A DNA stretch of 64,000 nucleotides from Alphaproteobacteria bacterium LSUCC0396 (lineage in GTDB: Bacteria > Pseudomonadota > Alphaproteobacteria > Puniceispirillales > Puniceispirillaceae). The translations under genes and the position numbers were made by a program. This document shows positions 34,859 through 43,481 of this stretch, one piece after another (position 1 is the stretch's first letter; the number at the start of each line of letters is the position of its first letter). Where the stretch lies: NCBI GenBank assembly GCA_041228345.1, contig CP166131.1, positions 1,054,001 to 1,118,000 of the forward strand, written 5' to 3'. Below the pieces are notes generated by a model. It searched no databases. It was not told the DNA's origin and saw only the letters and a list, made by a program, of their open reading frames with translations.

Positions 34859-35836
34859 CTATCCGGCGAAATTTGCCTCACGCGCCCGCACCAGTGCAAC
34901 CAGCGTATCATTATAGGGCGTCTTAATGCCCATTTCACGGCCAAGCACCGGCACCATGCCGTTGATCGCGTCAATCTCGGATCGTTTGCCAGCCATATGA
35001 TCAAGCCGCATTGACGGATTGGCGTTGGGCATATCGGCGGCAAATTTGGTGCCATAGGCAACTGCATCGCTAAAGGAAAATGCCACGCCACGTGCCCGCC
35101 CGATTTCATAAGCCTCAAGCATACAGCCAAGCGCCACCGCACGCCGGTCATCATCGCTGAACAGCTGGCCGATTGTGCAGTCAAATGCCACTGACGGCGC
35201 ACTGCACATGACATTGCAAATAAATTTTTCCCAGACAAGCTGATGAATATCAGCAAACGCCTTGGCTTTAAAACCCGCCCCTTGCCATAGTGATTCAACC
35301 CAGACCAACCGGTCAGTCATACCGCCATCCATTTCGCCGATCCGAATCTGGCGCATCGCGTTATGATGGATGTGACCCGGCCCCTTGATTGACGCGCCAA
35401 ACCCTTCGGCAACCCCAAGCAGCACGTTATCGGTTGGCATGAATTGGGCAATCCGCTCGCCCGCACCAAGCCCGTTCTGGATTGTCAGAACCAGTGCGTC
35501 TGGCTGCATGATTTTGGCGATTTCAGCCGCCGCGCTGCCGACGCCATTGGCCTTGGTGGCAATCACAAAAAGATCAATCGGGCCAAGATCGGCAATTTGG
35601 TGAACCGCTGTAATGCCGTTGATTATGCGGTCACCACTAGCCCCTTCAAGATGCAGCCCGTTTGCCCCAATGGCGGTGATATGGTCGCCCCAGAGATCAA
35701 CTACCGATGTCTGATATCCAGCCTCGGCGAACAATCCGGCATAGACCGAGCCCATCGCACCCGCCCCAACGACGGCGATGCGTGGCGCGTTCTTTGATTG
35801 AAACCCACGATTGGATTCAGCGCTGGCCTTTGTCAT
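34859..35836 (-). CDS. Ketopantoate reductase-like (ApbA/PanE family) dehydrogenase
   Basis: The 325 residues have an NADP Rossmann motif (VVGAGAMGSVYAGLFAEAG, near 21-39) and the C-terminal helical domain with WEKFICNVMCSA, whose Lys and Asn are catalytic in PanE. Many family members act on other 2-keto acids. Here, beside CoA-transferase and keto-acid genes and far from panB/panC, a catabolic role is likely. RBS GGGGGAGAT precedes the ATG. Confidence 0.8.
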   Translation of the reverse strand: MTKASAESNRGFQSKNAPRIAVVGAGAMGSVYAGLFAEAGYQTSVVDLWGDHITAIGANGLHLEGASGDRIINGITAVHQIADLGPIDLFVIATKANGVGSAAAEIAKIMQPDALVLTIQNGLGAGERIAQFMPTDNVLLGVAEGFGASIKGPGHIHHNAMRQIRIGEMDGGMTDRLVWVESLWQGAGFKAKAFADIHQLVWEKFICNVMCSAPSVAFDCTIGQLFSDDDRRAVALGCMLEAYEIGRARGVAFSFSDAVAYGTKFAADMPNANPSMRLDHMAGKRSEIDAINGMVPVLGREMGIKTPYNDTLVALVRAREANFAG

Positions 35837-35904
35837 TGAATATCTCCCCCTATTTTAAAAACCATGACAAAATGAAAATCTTAGCAACGCGCCCATCAAC
35901 AGCG

Positions 35905-37119
35905 TCAGCCCTCGGCCACGACAATCGTTCCGGCGGCGATCAAGGCATCAATTTCTGCGTCACTAAGGCCCGCCGCCACCAGCACCTCACGCGTATGCTC
36001 GCCAAGCGCCGGCGGTAAGCCAGCAACCCCAACTTCGCGTGACCGGCTGAATTTAATTGGCGAGGCAACCCCCTGATAATCATCCCGCGCAAGCACCATT
36101 TCGCGTTCGGCCGTTTGCGGATGCAGCAGGGCTTCTTCGATATTACGCACCGGGCCGGCCGGCACCCCGGCAGCAAGCAGAGTTTCGGCAAATGATGCCC
36201 CATCGACCTTGGCCAGCGCCGTGGTCAGCAAATCGGTCAAGGCCGCACGATTGACCACGCGGTCGGCATTATCAGCAAAGCGCGGATCATCGGCAATTTC
36301 ACCCTCGCCAAGCGCGTCACACAGGCGGCGAAACGCACGATTATTCCCGATCCCGATAAAAATATCATTGGTCGCGGTTGCAAATTTATCATAGGGCGAA
36401 ATGTTCGGATGCGAATTGCCGGTGGCGCGCCCCGGTTTCTTGCTTAGAAAATAATTGGCATTATGCGGATGCATCAAGGCCAGCGCCGAGTCATAAAGCG
36501 TCATGTCGATATATTGACCAAGACCTGATGTTTGACGTTCGTGAAGAGCCATCAAAATCCCGATCACGCAATATAGCCCCGTTCCCATATCAACGATTGG
36601 CGCGCCAAGACGAACCGATCCGCTTTCGGCCATTCCATTGATCGACATCATGCCAGTCATCGCCTGAATTACCGCATCATAACCGGGCGCACCGCCTAGC
36701 GGCCCGGTCGCGCCAAACCCTGATATGCGGCAATGGATAAGCCGGGGAAAGCGGTCCTTTAAAACATCCTCATAGCCAATACCCCATTTTTCCAGAGTGC
36801 CCGTCTTGAAATTATCAATCAATATATCGGCGTCTTCTAGAAGCCGCAGCAACAGATCACGGCCAGCCGCGCTGGCAAGGTCAATGACAATGGATTTCTT
36901 GTTGCGGTTCACATTGATAAAATACGACGCCATATCACGTGCAAATGGAGGCCCCCACCCACGAACCTCATCACCGCTTGCCGCCTCAATTTTGATAATC
37001 TCGGCGCCATGATCAGCCAGAATCTGCGTGGCATAGGGGCCGCCCAGAACGCGGGTCAAATCAATCACCTTAACCCCCTCAAGCGCGTGCTGACCCAAAT
37101 TTGGTTTTGCTATTGTCAT
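35905..37119 (-). CDS. Family III (CaiB/BaiF) CoA-transferase
   Basis: The 404 residues begin with IDLTRVLGGPYATQILADHG and carry the catalytic Asp in GAPGYDAVIQAMTG. It lies upstream on the same strand as the ketopantoate-reductase-like gene (68-base gap) and downstream of acyl-CoA dehydrogenase, hydratase and HMG-CoA lyase genes, so the five probably form one catabolic block. A dicarboxylic acid such as 3-hydroxy-3-methylglutarate or a branched acid would fit; the substrate is inferred only. Confidence 0.87.
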   Translation of the reverse strand: MTIAKPNLGQHALEGVKVIDLTRVLGGPYATQILADHGAEIIKIEAASGDEVRGWGPPFARDMASYFINVNRNKKSIVIDLASAAGRDLLLRLLEDADILIDNFKTGTLEKWGIGYEDVLKDRFPRLIHCRISGFGATGPLGGAPGYDAVIQAMTGMMSINGMAESGSVRLGAPIVDMGTGLYCVIGILMALHERQTSGLGQYIDMTLYDSALALMHPHNANYFLSKKPGRATGNSHPNISPYDKFATATNDIFIGIGNNRAFRRLCDALGEGEIADDPRFADNADRVVNRAALTDLLTTALAKVDGASFAETLLAAGVPAGPVRNIEEALLHPQTAEREMVLARDDYQGVASPIKFSRSREVGVAGLPPALGEHTREVLVAAGLSDAEIDALIAAGTIVVAEG

Positions 37120-37143
37120 GTTTTACTTAACGCCCCTGATTCT

Positions 37144-37195
37144 TGTCGCCCAACCATGTCGCCCAACCATGTCGCCCAACCATGTCGCCCAACGG
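37144..37195. repeat. Four-unit 13-base tandem repeat
   Basis: TGTCGCCCAACCA occurs three times exactly, with a fourth copy differing only in its last two bases. It fills half of the 99-base gap between the acyl-CoA dehydrogenase and CoA-transferase genes. Confidence 0.9.
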
Positions 37196-37218
37196 GGCCA
37201 CTGGTCAAGGCTGATGCC

Positions 37219-38385
37219 CTAATATGATTTTGGCAAACCAAGCACACGCTCGCCAATATAGTTTAGCACCATTTGCGCACTGACCGGTGCAAGGCGCGGA
37301 ATCAGCGATTCGCGAAGCAGGCGCTCGACATGATATTCCTTGGCATAGCCCATGCCGCCAAGCGTCATCACTGCATTTGTTGCCGCCTTAAATCCTGCCT
37401 CAGCGGCAAAATATTTTGCCGCATTCGCCATACCGCCAGCTGGCGCACCGCTATCATATAAATTTGCCGCCTTGGCAATCAGCAGACTGGCTGCTTCAAG
37501 CTCAATCCAGCTTTCGGCAAGCGGATGCTGAATGCTTTGATTTTGTCCGATAGGGCGGCCAAAAACAAAGCGCTCGCCAGCATAGTCCACAGCCCGGCGA
37601 AGCGCCGTCTTGCCAATGCCAAGCGCCTCGGCAGCGATTAAAATCCGTTCAGGATTCAGACTATCCAGAAGATAGGAAAACCCCTTGCCCTCTTCGCCGA
37701 TCCGTTGCGCCTCTGAAACCATCAACCCATCAATGAAAATCTGATTACTATCAACCGCCGCGCGCCCCATTTTTTCGATCTCGCGCACCTCGATGCGGTT
37801 CCGATCAAGATCAGTATAGAACAGCGTCAACCCGTCAGTTCGCCGCGCCGCAGGATCGGGCTGGCTGGTGCGTGCCAGCAGCAGAATTTTAGAAGCAACC
37901 TTGGCGGTCGATGTCCAGATTTTCTGCCCAGACACAAGATAGCCGCCCTCAACCTTTTCAGCGCGCGTGCGAATATTACCCGTATCCAGTCCGGCATCAG
38001 GTTCGGTCACCCCAAAGCAGCATTTAACCTCGCCCTTGATCAGCGGCGGCAACCATTCGGCGCGCTGTGCCTCGGTGCCATAAACCACAATCGGGTGCGG
38101 TCCAAAAATATTGATATGAACTGCCGATGCCGCCGCCATACCGCCGCCTGTTTCAGCAATTTTCTGCATCATCAACGCCGCTTCGGAAATTCCAAGCGCG
38201 GCGCCGCCATAGGCCTCGGGCATGGCAATTCCAAGCCAGCCACCAGCAGCGATTGCAGCATAGAATTCTTCGGGAAACCGGCCATCACGATCAGCCGCCA
38301 ACCAATAATCATCGCCAAAATCGGCCATAATAGCGGTGATGGCATCAATGATGGATTGCTGGGTCGGCGAATAGGCAAAATCCAT
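37219..38385 (-). CDS. Acyl-CoA dehydrogenase
   Basis: The 388 residues follow the three-domain ACAD fold, with FGVTEPDAG (near 124-132) and WTSTAKVASKILLLART in the FAD-binding middle and GRPIGQNQSIQHPLAE in the C-domain. The usual C-terminal catalytic Glu position reads Pro (RLAPVSAQM); a Glu in NPERILIAAEALG matches the alternative base site of isovaleryl-CoA dehydrogenase and LCAD. Together with the following methylglutaconyl-CoA hydratase and HMG-CoA lyase this supports a branched acyl-CoA substrate. RBS AAGGAG precedes the ATG. Confidence 0.87.
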   Translation of the reverse strand: MDFAYSPTQQSIIDAITAIMADFGDDYWLAADRDGRFPEEFYAAIAAGGWLGIAMPEAYGGAALGISEAALMMQKIAETGGGMAAASAVHINIFGPHPIVVYGTEAQRAEWLPPLIKGEVKCCFGVTEPDAGLDTGNIRTRAEKVEGGYLVSGQKIWTSTAKVASKILLLARTSQPDPAARRTDGLTLFYTDLDRNRIEVREIEKMGRAAVDSNQIFIDGLMVSEAQRIGEEGKGFSYLLDSLNPERILIAAEALGIGKTALRRAVDYAGERFVFGRPIGQNQSIQHPLAESWIELEAASLLIAKAANLYDSGAPAGGMANAAKYFAAEAGFKAATNAVMTLGGMGYAKEYHVERLLRESLIPRLAPVSAQMVLNYIGERVLGLPKSY

Positions 38386-38403
38386 CCTGTTTGATCTCCT
38401 TAA

Positions 38404-38429
38404 TAATCAGCGCCAGTAATCAGCGCCGC
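38404..38429. repeat. Two-unit 13-base tandem duplication
   Basis: TAATCAGCGCCAG is followed by TAATCAGCGCCGC, 18 bases upstream of the acyl-CoA dehydrogenase start. Confidence 0.75.
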
Positions 38430-38618
38430 CTGACACACGCCGCCCTAGCTGGTGCGCGTTCACTGGTACGGATAGCCTGACCAATGAGACGGCCAGAGGG
38501 ACAAAAATATCTGGCACTTACAGTGAAATGTTTTTTGCCAAAACCCAACAATTTTTTCGCCTTACAGTCACAATAAATATAACGCGGATAAAAGGGTATG
38601 CGGTCATGCCAGAATTTG

Positions 38619-39479
38619 TCATTGATCAGCCGCAGGCTTTGCCCATGACGGCGGCCGTTTGGCAAAAAACGCATCAACCCCTTCGCCGGCATCGGGGTGT
38701 TCCCAGCAATCGGCCAATGCGGCAATCGTCATATCAATAACCGCATCATCAATGGCCGGCGTCAACCTGCCGATCAGGCCCTTGGCCGCCTGCATTGCGC
38801 TTGGGCTGGTGGCAAGATATGGGGCAATCATGGCCTTGGTGGCGCTGGCAAAATCTGACGCCGGAACGAGGCTTGTAACCAGTCCAATGCGATACGCCGT
38901 CTGGCTGTCAAACCGCCGTGCCGACATAAATAATGCGCGCGCCGCCGCTGCCCCGATACGCGCCACAACATAGGGGCTGATCGTCGCCGGTATTAACCCA
39001 AGGCGCGTTTCGGTCAGGCCAAAGATAAGATTGTCCGTGGCCAGCACTTCATCACAAACCGCCATCACGCCAATACCGCCACCAAAGGCGTTGCCATCAA
39101 CCGCGCCAAGCAGCGGTTTTGGAAACCTGTTCATCACACGTAACAGATTGGCCAACGTCGCCGCTTCGGCCATGCGTCTGGCGCGCGGCGCATCAATTTG
39201 CTGGCGCATCCATAAAAGATCACCCCCCGCACAAAAACTGCCCACTGCCGTTTGATTGCCCGCCTCTTGCTTGTCTGCCGGGGTGGCTTTCAGGCAAACA
39301 AGCCGGCAATCGGGATCATCCCCAAGCCGGACAAAGGCGGCATGAAGTGCAGCAATCATTTCAGGCGATAGCGCGTTATGCCGATCAGGCTGATTCAAGC
39401 AAAGATAGACAATGCCGCTGGCCTCATGGGTTTCAATAATTGGCCCCGAAATTGGCCCCGAAATTGACGAATAAGACAT
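38619..39479 (-). CDS. Methylglutaconyl-CoA hydratase-like crotonase
   Basis: The 286 residues carry SFCAGGDLLWMRQQ and GNAFGGGIGVMAVCDE for CoA and oxyanion contacts. TETRLGLIPATISPYVV, with the hydratase Glu, is a landmark of the LiuC/AtuE group that hydrates 3-methylglutaconyl-CoA or isohexenylglutaconyl-CoA to HMG-CoA-type products. HMG-CoA lyase lies just upstream in the same direction, so the pair completes leucine or terpenoid-acid breakdown. A 12-base in-frame duplication near the N-terminus gives a repeated ISGP. Confidence 0.85.
   Translation of the reverse strand: MSYSSISGPISGPIIETHEASGIVYLCLNQPDRHNALSPEMIAALHAAFVRLGDDPDCRLVCLKATPADKQEAGNQTAVGSFCAGGDLLWMRQQIDAPRARRMAEAATLANLLRVMNRFPKPLLGAVDGNAFGGGIGVMAVCDEVLATDNLIFGLTETRLGLIPATISPYVVARIGAAAARALFMSARRFDSQTAYRIGLVTSLVPASDFASATKAMIAPYLATSPSAMQAAKGLIGRLTPAIDDAVIDMTIAALADCWEHPDAGEGVDAFFAKRPPSWAKPAADQ
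39439..39462. repeat. In-frame 12-base tandem duplication in the hydratase gene
   Basis: ATTGGCCCCGAA occurs twice in tandem at the 5' end of the methylglutaconyl-CoA-hydratase-like gene and adds four residues (a second ISGP) without breaking the frame. Confidence 0.8.
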
Positions 39480-39527
39480 GATGAAATTCCTTTGGGAAGC
39501 GTAAAATAATCAATGTTTAACCGGCTC

Positions 39528-40418
39528 TCATTTCGCCAGATTTGGCGCTAGCGGGTTCGGCGTTTCCCCGCGAAGGCTGGTGGCAAATTCTGCCGCAACG
39601 CCAAGCGCATCAAGATCAAGCCCGGTCGCAAAACCCGCACCGGCCAGCATATGTGCCACCGCCTCGCTGGCGACATTGCCAGCTGCACCCGGCGCATAGG
39701 GACAGCCGCCAAGCCCGCCAACCGACGCATCAAAACAGCGCAGCCCATAGGGCAGGCTTGCGCTAATATTGGCAACTGCATGACCGCCCGTATCATGGTA
39801 ATGGCCGGCAAGATTTTGCCCGTCAACCGACCGCACACACACATCAAGAAGTCGCCGGATTGCATCGGGTTCGGCCATGCCAATCGTGTCGCCAAGCGAG
39901 ATTTGATAACAGCCCATATCCATCATTCTGGCCGCCAGATCAGCGACAATCTGCGGCGCGATCTGCCCCTCATCTGGGCAATGGACAACCATGCTGATAT
40001 AGCCGCGCACCGCAATTTTATGCGCCCGTGCCGCCGCCATTACCGGTTCGAACCGATCTAGGCTCTGGGCGATGCTGCAATTGATGTTTTTTTGGCTAAA
40101 ACTCTGCGATGCCGCCGCAAAAATACCGATCTGATCAGCACCGGCAGCCACCGCCCGCTCAAAGCCGGTCATATTTGGCACCAGTGCGGCGTAGGAAATA
40201 TTGGGCTGGCGCGCGATTCCGGCCATGACCGCATCACCATCGGCCAGTTGTGGCACCCATTTTGGGCTTACAAAGCTAGTTGTCTCAATATGGCTAAAGC
40301 CGCATTTTGACAGCAGATTAACCAGCTTGATTTTCGCATCAGTCGGGATTGAAACAGGCTCATTTTGCAACCCGTCACGCGGGCTCATCTCAAAAATTCT
40401 GACACCGTCTTGGTTCAC
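39528..40418 (-). CDS. mvaB: Hydroxymethylglutaryl-CoA lyase
   Basis: The 296-residue TIM-barrel enzyme cleaves HMG-CoA to acetyl-CoA and acetoacetate. The signatures are EMSPRDGLQNE (near 10-20), ETTSFVSPKWVPQLAD and the glycine-rich loop with the catalytic Cys, GGLGGCPYAPGAAGN. The start is a GTG. No methylcrotonyl-CoA carboxylase is adjacent; substrate may come from elsewhere or from a CoA-transferase acting on hydroxymethylglutarate. Confidence 0.92.
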   Translation of the reverse strand: MNQDGVRIFEMSPRDGLQNEPVSIPTDAKIKLVNLLSKCGFSHIETTSFVSPKWVPQLADGDAVMAGIARQPNISYAALVPNMTGFERAVAAGADQIGIFAAASQSFSQKNINCSIAQSLDRFEPVMAAARAHKIAVRGYISMVVHCPDEGQIAPQIVADLAARMMDMGCYQISLGDTIGMAEPDAIRRLLDVCVRSVDGQNLAGHYHDTGGHAVANISASLPYGLRCFDASVGGLGGCPYAPGAAGNVASEAVAHMLAGAGFATGLDLDALGVAAEFATSLRGETPNPLAPNLAK

Positions 40419-40550
40419 TTCGATTTTCCATTTGGCTATGGTGCGCGCTTAGGGCTAACATAACCCATCTTAAGGCCAGCGGTCGGCATTTATTTCCGTC
40501 GAACCGGCCAGCCATTACACTTGTTTGACCCACCATCGGAGCATTTTTCC

Positions 40551-41438
40551 ATGAGTAAAATCAATATCCAATTTACCCTTTTTTCGGCCTTCTATTCGCC
40601 GTTGATTTCAACAATGACCGGCGGTTTTCTGAAAGATGAGGGGCTGGATTTTGACTATACAATTGCCGCGCCCGGCGTGACCGCAATCACTGCATTGGAT
40701 GATGGTACCGCCGATGTTGTGCAATCGACCCTTAGTCAGGGGTTTAACACCCTCAATAAGGGCGAGGTTCCGGCTTGTGTACATTTTGCCCAGATCAATG
40801 AAATGGACGGGTTCTTCCTGACCGGCCGTGATGCTGATCCGGCTTTTAGCTGGGACAAGCTTGAGGGTGCAGAGGTTCTTGTTCATCATGGCGGCCAGCC
40901 GATGACAATGTTTAAATATGCTTGTTACAAGGGCGGCATTGATATCAATAAAATCAAAATCATTGATGCTGGCAATGGCGGCGAAATGGACAAGGCCTAC
41001 CGGGCTGGCACCGGCCAATATATCCACCAGCAAGGCCCGGCCCCGCAGCAGCTTGAGGCGGATGGCGTTGGTCATGTCGTCACCGCCCTTGGCCCGACAA
41101 TTGGCCCTTGCGGCTTTTCCAGCCTTGCCGCCAAGCCTGAATGGCTGGAAACCGATGAGGCCAAAGCATTCACCCGCGCCTATATCAAGACCCGCAACTA
41201 TATGAATGATACACCTGCGGCCGAAATTGCCCGCGCTCAAAAACCTCTATTCCCAAATATTGACGAGGCGGTGCTTGCCGATTGCATTGGCACCTATCAG
41301 AATATGGGCGTCTGGACACGCCATATCGACATCACTGACGCGGGCTATGAGGCGATGCTCGATATCTTTGAATATGATGGAATGCTGAAAACGCGCTATG
41401 CCTATGATCAGGTCTGCGCGCGGCCGCCTGTCGTTTAA
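40551..41438 (+). CDS. NMT1/THI5/SsuA-like binding-fold protein without signal peptide
   Basis: The 295 residues match the type 2 periplasmic-binding fold of SsuA/TauA/THI5 proteins, with segments typical for the family (AITALDDGTADVVQS; GGQPMTMFKYACYKGGID). It starts at ATG 40551 with GGAG upstream and shows no signal peptide or lipoprotein box, and no ABC permease or ATPase is adjacent. It may be a cytoplasmic binding or enzymatic member rather than a transporter subunit. It does not show the Cys-rich motif of yeast Thi5. It is divergent from the HMG-CoA lyase gene. Confidence 0.7.
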   Translation: MSKINIQFTLFSAFYSPLISTMTGGFLKDEGLDFDYTIAAPGVTAITALDDGTADVVQSTLSQGFNTLNKGEVPACVHFAQINEMDGFFLTGRDADPAFSWDKLEGAEVLVHHGGQPMTMFKYACYKGGIDINKIKIIDAGNGGEMDKAYRAGTGQYIHQQGPAPQQLEADGVGHVVTALGPTIGPCGFSSLAAKPEWLETDEAKAFTRAYIKTRNYMNDTPAAEIARAQKPLFPNIDEAVLADCIGTYQNMGVWTRHIDITDAGYEAMLDIFEYDGMLKTRYAYDQVCARPPVV

Positions 41439-41472
41439 CTGGCAGAGATACCAGTCTGGCAGAGATATCCAT
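41439..41472. repeat. Two-unit 17-base tandem duplication
   Basis: CTGGCAGAGATACCAGT is followed by a copy identical in its first 12 bases. It begins right at the stop of the THI5-like gene and fills most of the gap to the convergent metR gene. Confidence 0.7.
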
Positions 41473-41495
41473 CTGCAAAGACAATGACACTATTT

Positions 41496-42413
41496 TCAGG
41501 GGCTAAGCGGTTGCCTTTTGGCGTGCGCTTGCCCCTCTTTACCAAGCGCGATAAAGCGTTCCATAAAGGGCTTGGCTTCATCATCGCGGCGCACCGCGGC
41601 ATAGAGCTGGCGCACAAGACCCTGTTTGGTAACCGGCAAGGTGACCAGCCCATCGCCGACATCCGCCGAGCGAATAACCCAGTCCGGCAATACCGCGACC
41701 CCCTTATTCGCCCCGACCAGCATCAGCATCACTGCGGTTAATTCGACTTGCCTGATAAGTTTCGGCTCAATTTTGGCTGGAATTAATAGCTGGCTGAAAA
41801 TATCGAGGCGCGTCCGTTCAACCGGATAGGTGATCAATGTCTCATCACTGAAATCCTGCGCGTCGACATAGTCCTTTCGCGATAGCGGGTTGGCGGTGGC
41901 CGCCAGAAATGTCGGCGCATAGGGAAAAAGCTGATGGAATTCAACACCGGGAATATCCTCCGGGTCAGACGAGATGACGATATCAACTTCCTCATCAACC
42001 AATGCTTTTAATGCCCGAAAGGCCAGCCCCGGCCGAATGTCGATATCAACGTCGGGATAATCTTGGCGAAACAGGTTCAAAACCGGAAACAGCCATTCAA
42101 AACACGCATGACACTCAATCGCAATATGCAGCCTGCCAGCCTCACCACGCTGAAGATTGTCAAATTCTACCTTTAGCAAATCAATCTCGGGCAAGATGCG
42201 CTCAGCCGCCCGCAAAAACCGCAATCCCTCGGCAGATAGCCGCATCGGTTTGGTGTTTTTGACAAAGAGATCAACCCCAAGCTGATCACGGATCGCCTTG
42301 ATCTGATGCGATAGTGCCGATTGCGTAATATGCAGCTGTTCTGCCGCCTGTGCCACGGATCCGGCAGAATGAATTGCCATGATGGTGCGAAGATGACGAA
42401 GCTCAATGTTCAT
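41496..42413 (-). CDS. metR: MetR, LysR-family methionine regulator
   Basis: The 305 residues have a LysR HTH (about 1-60, GSVAQAAEQLHITQSALSHQ) and an effector domain with the MetR hallmarks LHIAIECHACFEWLFP and TYPVERTRLDIF. MetR uses homocysteine as co-effector and controls methionine and folate C1 genes. It is divergent from metF with a matching MetR box (TGAA-N5-TTCA) between them. Confidence 0.9.
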   Translation of the reverse strand: MNIELRHLRTIMAIHSAGSVAQAAEQLHITQSALSHQIKAIRDQLGVDLFVKNTKPMRLSAEGLRFLRAAERILPEIDLLKVEFDNLQRGEAGRLHIAIECHACFEWLFPVLNLFRQDYPDVDIDIRPGLAFRALKALVDEEVDIVISSDPEDIPGVEFHQLFPYAPTFLAATANPLSRKDYVDAQDFSDETLITYPVERTRLDIFSQLLIPAKIEPKLIRQVELTAVMLMLVGANKGVAVLPDWVIRSADVGDGLVTLPVTKQGLVRQLYAAVRRDDEAKPFMERFIALGKEGQAHAKRQPLSP

Positions 42414-42422
42414 GACTATTTC

Positions 42423-42437
42423 TCATAAAGTTTATGA
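42423..42437. promoter_or_regulatory. Perfect palindrome in the metR-metF gap
   Basis: TCATAAA-G-TTTATGA has perfect 7-base arms and the T-N11-A form of LysR sites. It lies 10-24 bases upstream of metR and may be an autoregulatory second site. Confidence 0.55.
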
Positions 42438-42442
42438 TTATT

Positions 42443-42457
42443 ATGAAATTGTTTCAT
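42443..42457. promoter_or_regulatory. MetR box
   Basis: ATGAAATTGTTTCAT contains TGAA-ATTGT-TTCA, an exact match to the TGAA-N5-TTCA MetR consensus, within a perfect 6-3-6 palindrome, about 97 bases before metF. Confidence 0.75.
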
Positions 42458-42553
42458 TATCACATTTCTGGCACAAATTATTTAAGCAAACAAGCCCAGA
42501 TCAATGACGAGACGGGCGTACCAGTTGCGCATAAAGGAATTCTGGAGATATAA

Positions 42554-43426
42554 ATGAGACATCAGCCGCCAAAAATTTCATTTGAGTTTTTCCCTCCAAA
42601 ATCATTGCAGGCGAGTTTTAATCTTTGGGAATCGCTGAATGTTCTGGCGCCATTAAACCCTGAATTCGTCTCGGTAACTTATGGTGCGGGCGGCACAACC
42701 CGCCAGCTTACAAGAGAAATGACCGAAACCATTGGCAAGAATTATGGGCTTGATGTTGCGGCGCATCTGACTTGTGTGAATGCCAGCAAGGTCGAAACAT
42801 TGGCTATTGCCAAAAGCTATGTTGATGCTGGCGTGAAACAGATTGTTGCGTTGCGCGGCGATGCGCCAAAAGGCAGTGGCGGCTTTCGCCCGCATCCAAA
42901 CGGTTTTATAGATTCGGTGGATCTGGTGGCAGGTCTTGCCGCGGCCAACATTAAGACCATCCATGTTGGCGCCTATCCCGAGCCTCATCCAGAAGCCCGC
43001 CATTCCAATGCTGATATTGACTGGCTCAAGCGGAAAATTGACGCCGGTGCCACTTCAGCGATTACACAGTTCTTTTTTGATAGCGAGCTGTTCCTTCGTT
43101 TTCGTGACCGCTGTGTCAAGTCTGGCATTAGCGTGCCGATTATTCCGGGCATTTTACCCATCGAGAACTGGGATAATGTCAAACAGTTTTCCCGCCAGTG
43201 TGGTGCCAGTATTCCAGCCAGCCTTGACGCCGAGTTTGCCATGGCAAAACGCAATGGCGTCGAGGACATTCTATCCGTTGTTGTGGCGACTGATATCTGC
43301 GCCGATTTAATGGATAATGGTATTGATCAGTTTCATTTCTATACTATGAATCGGCCCTATCTGACCCGCGATGTTTGTCTTGCGCTTGGCGTTGTCCCAG
43401 ATACGAAAATAGCGCTTGTGGCCTGA
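42554..43426 (+). CDS. metF: Methylenetetrahydrofolate reductase
   Basis: The 290-residue FAD enzyme reduces 5,10-methylene-THF to 5-methyl-THF. ISFEFFPPKS with the catalytic Glu opens it; SVTYGAGGTTRQLT, VALRGDAPKG and AITQFFFDSELFLRF follow in family order, and the C-terminal HFYTMNR is intact. It supplies methyl groups for methionine and in DMSP-demethylating bacteria can also run on methyl-THF. The divergent metR and its box indicate homocysteine-linked control. A G+A ribosome site (GGAGATATAA) precedes the ATG. Confidence 0.95.
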   Translation: MRHQPPKISFEFFPPKSLQASFNLWESLNVLAPLNPEFVSVTYGAGGTTRQLTREMTETIGKNYGLDVAAHLTCVNASKVETLAIAKSYVDAGVKQIVALRGDAPKGSGGFRPHPNGFIDSVDLVAGLAAANIKTIHVGAYPEPHPEARHSNADIDWLKRKIDAGATSAITQFFFDSELFLRFRDRCVKSGISVPIIPGILPIENWDNVKQFSRQCGASIPASLDAEFAMAKRNGVEDILSVVVATDICADLMDNGIDQFHFYTMNRPYLTRDVCLALGVVPDTKIALVA

Positions 43427-43481
43427 ATAACAATTTTGGCCAGCGCTCGAACCCATTCAGTTCCAATCTGATTTGGTTCAC

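Noticed and set aside
40551-41438. Calling the THI5-like protein a taurine or thiamine-precursor transporter subunit
   Set aside because: There is no signal peptide and no permease or ATPase gene nearby.
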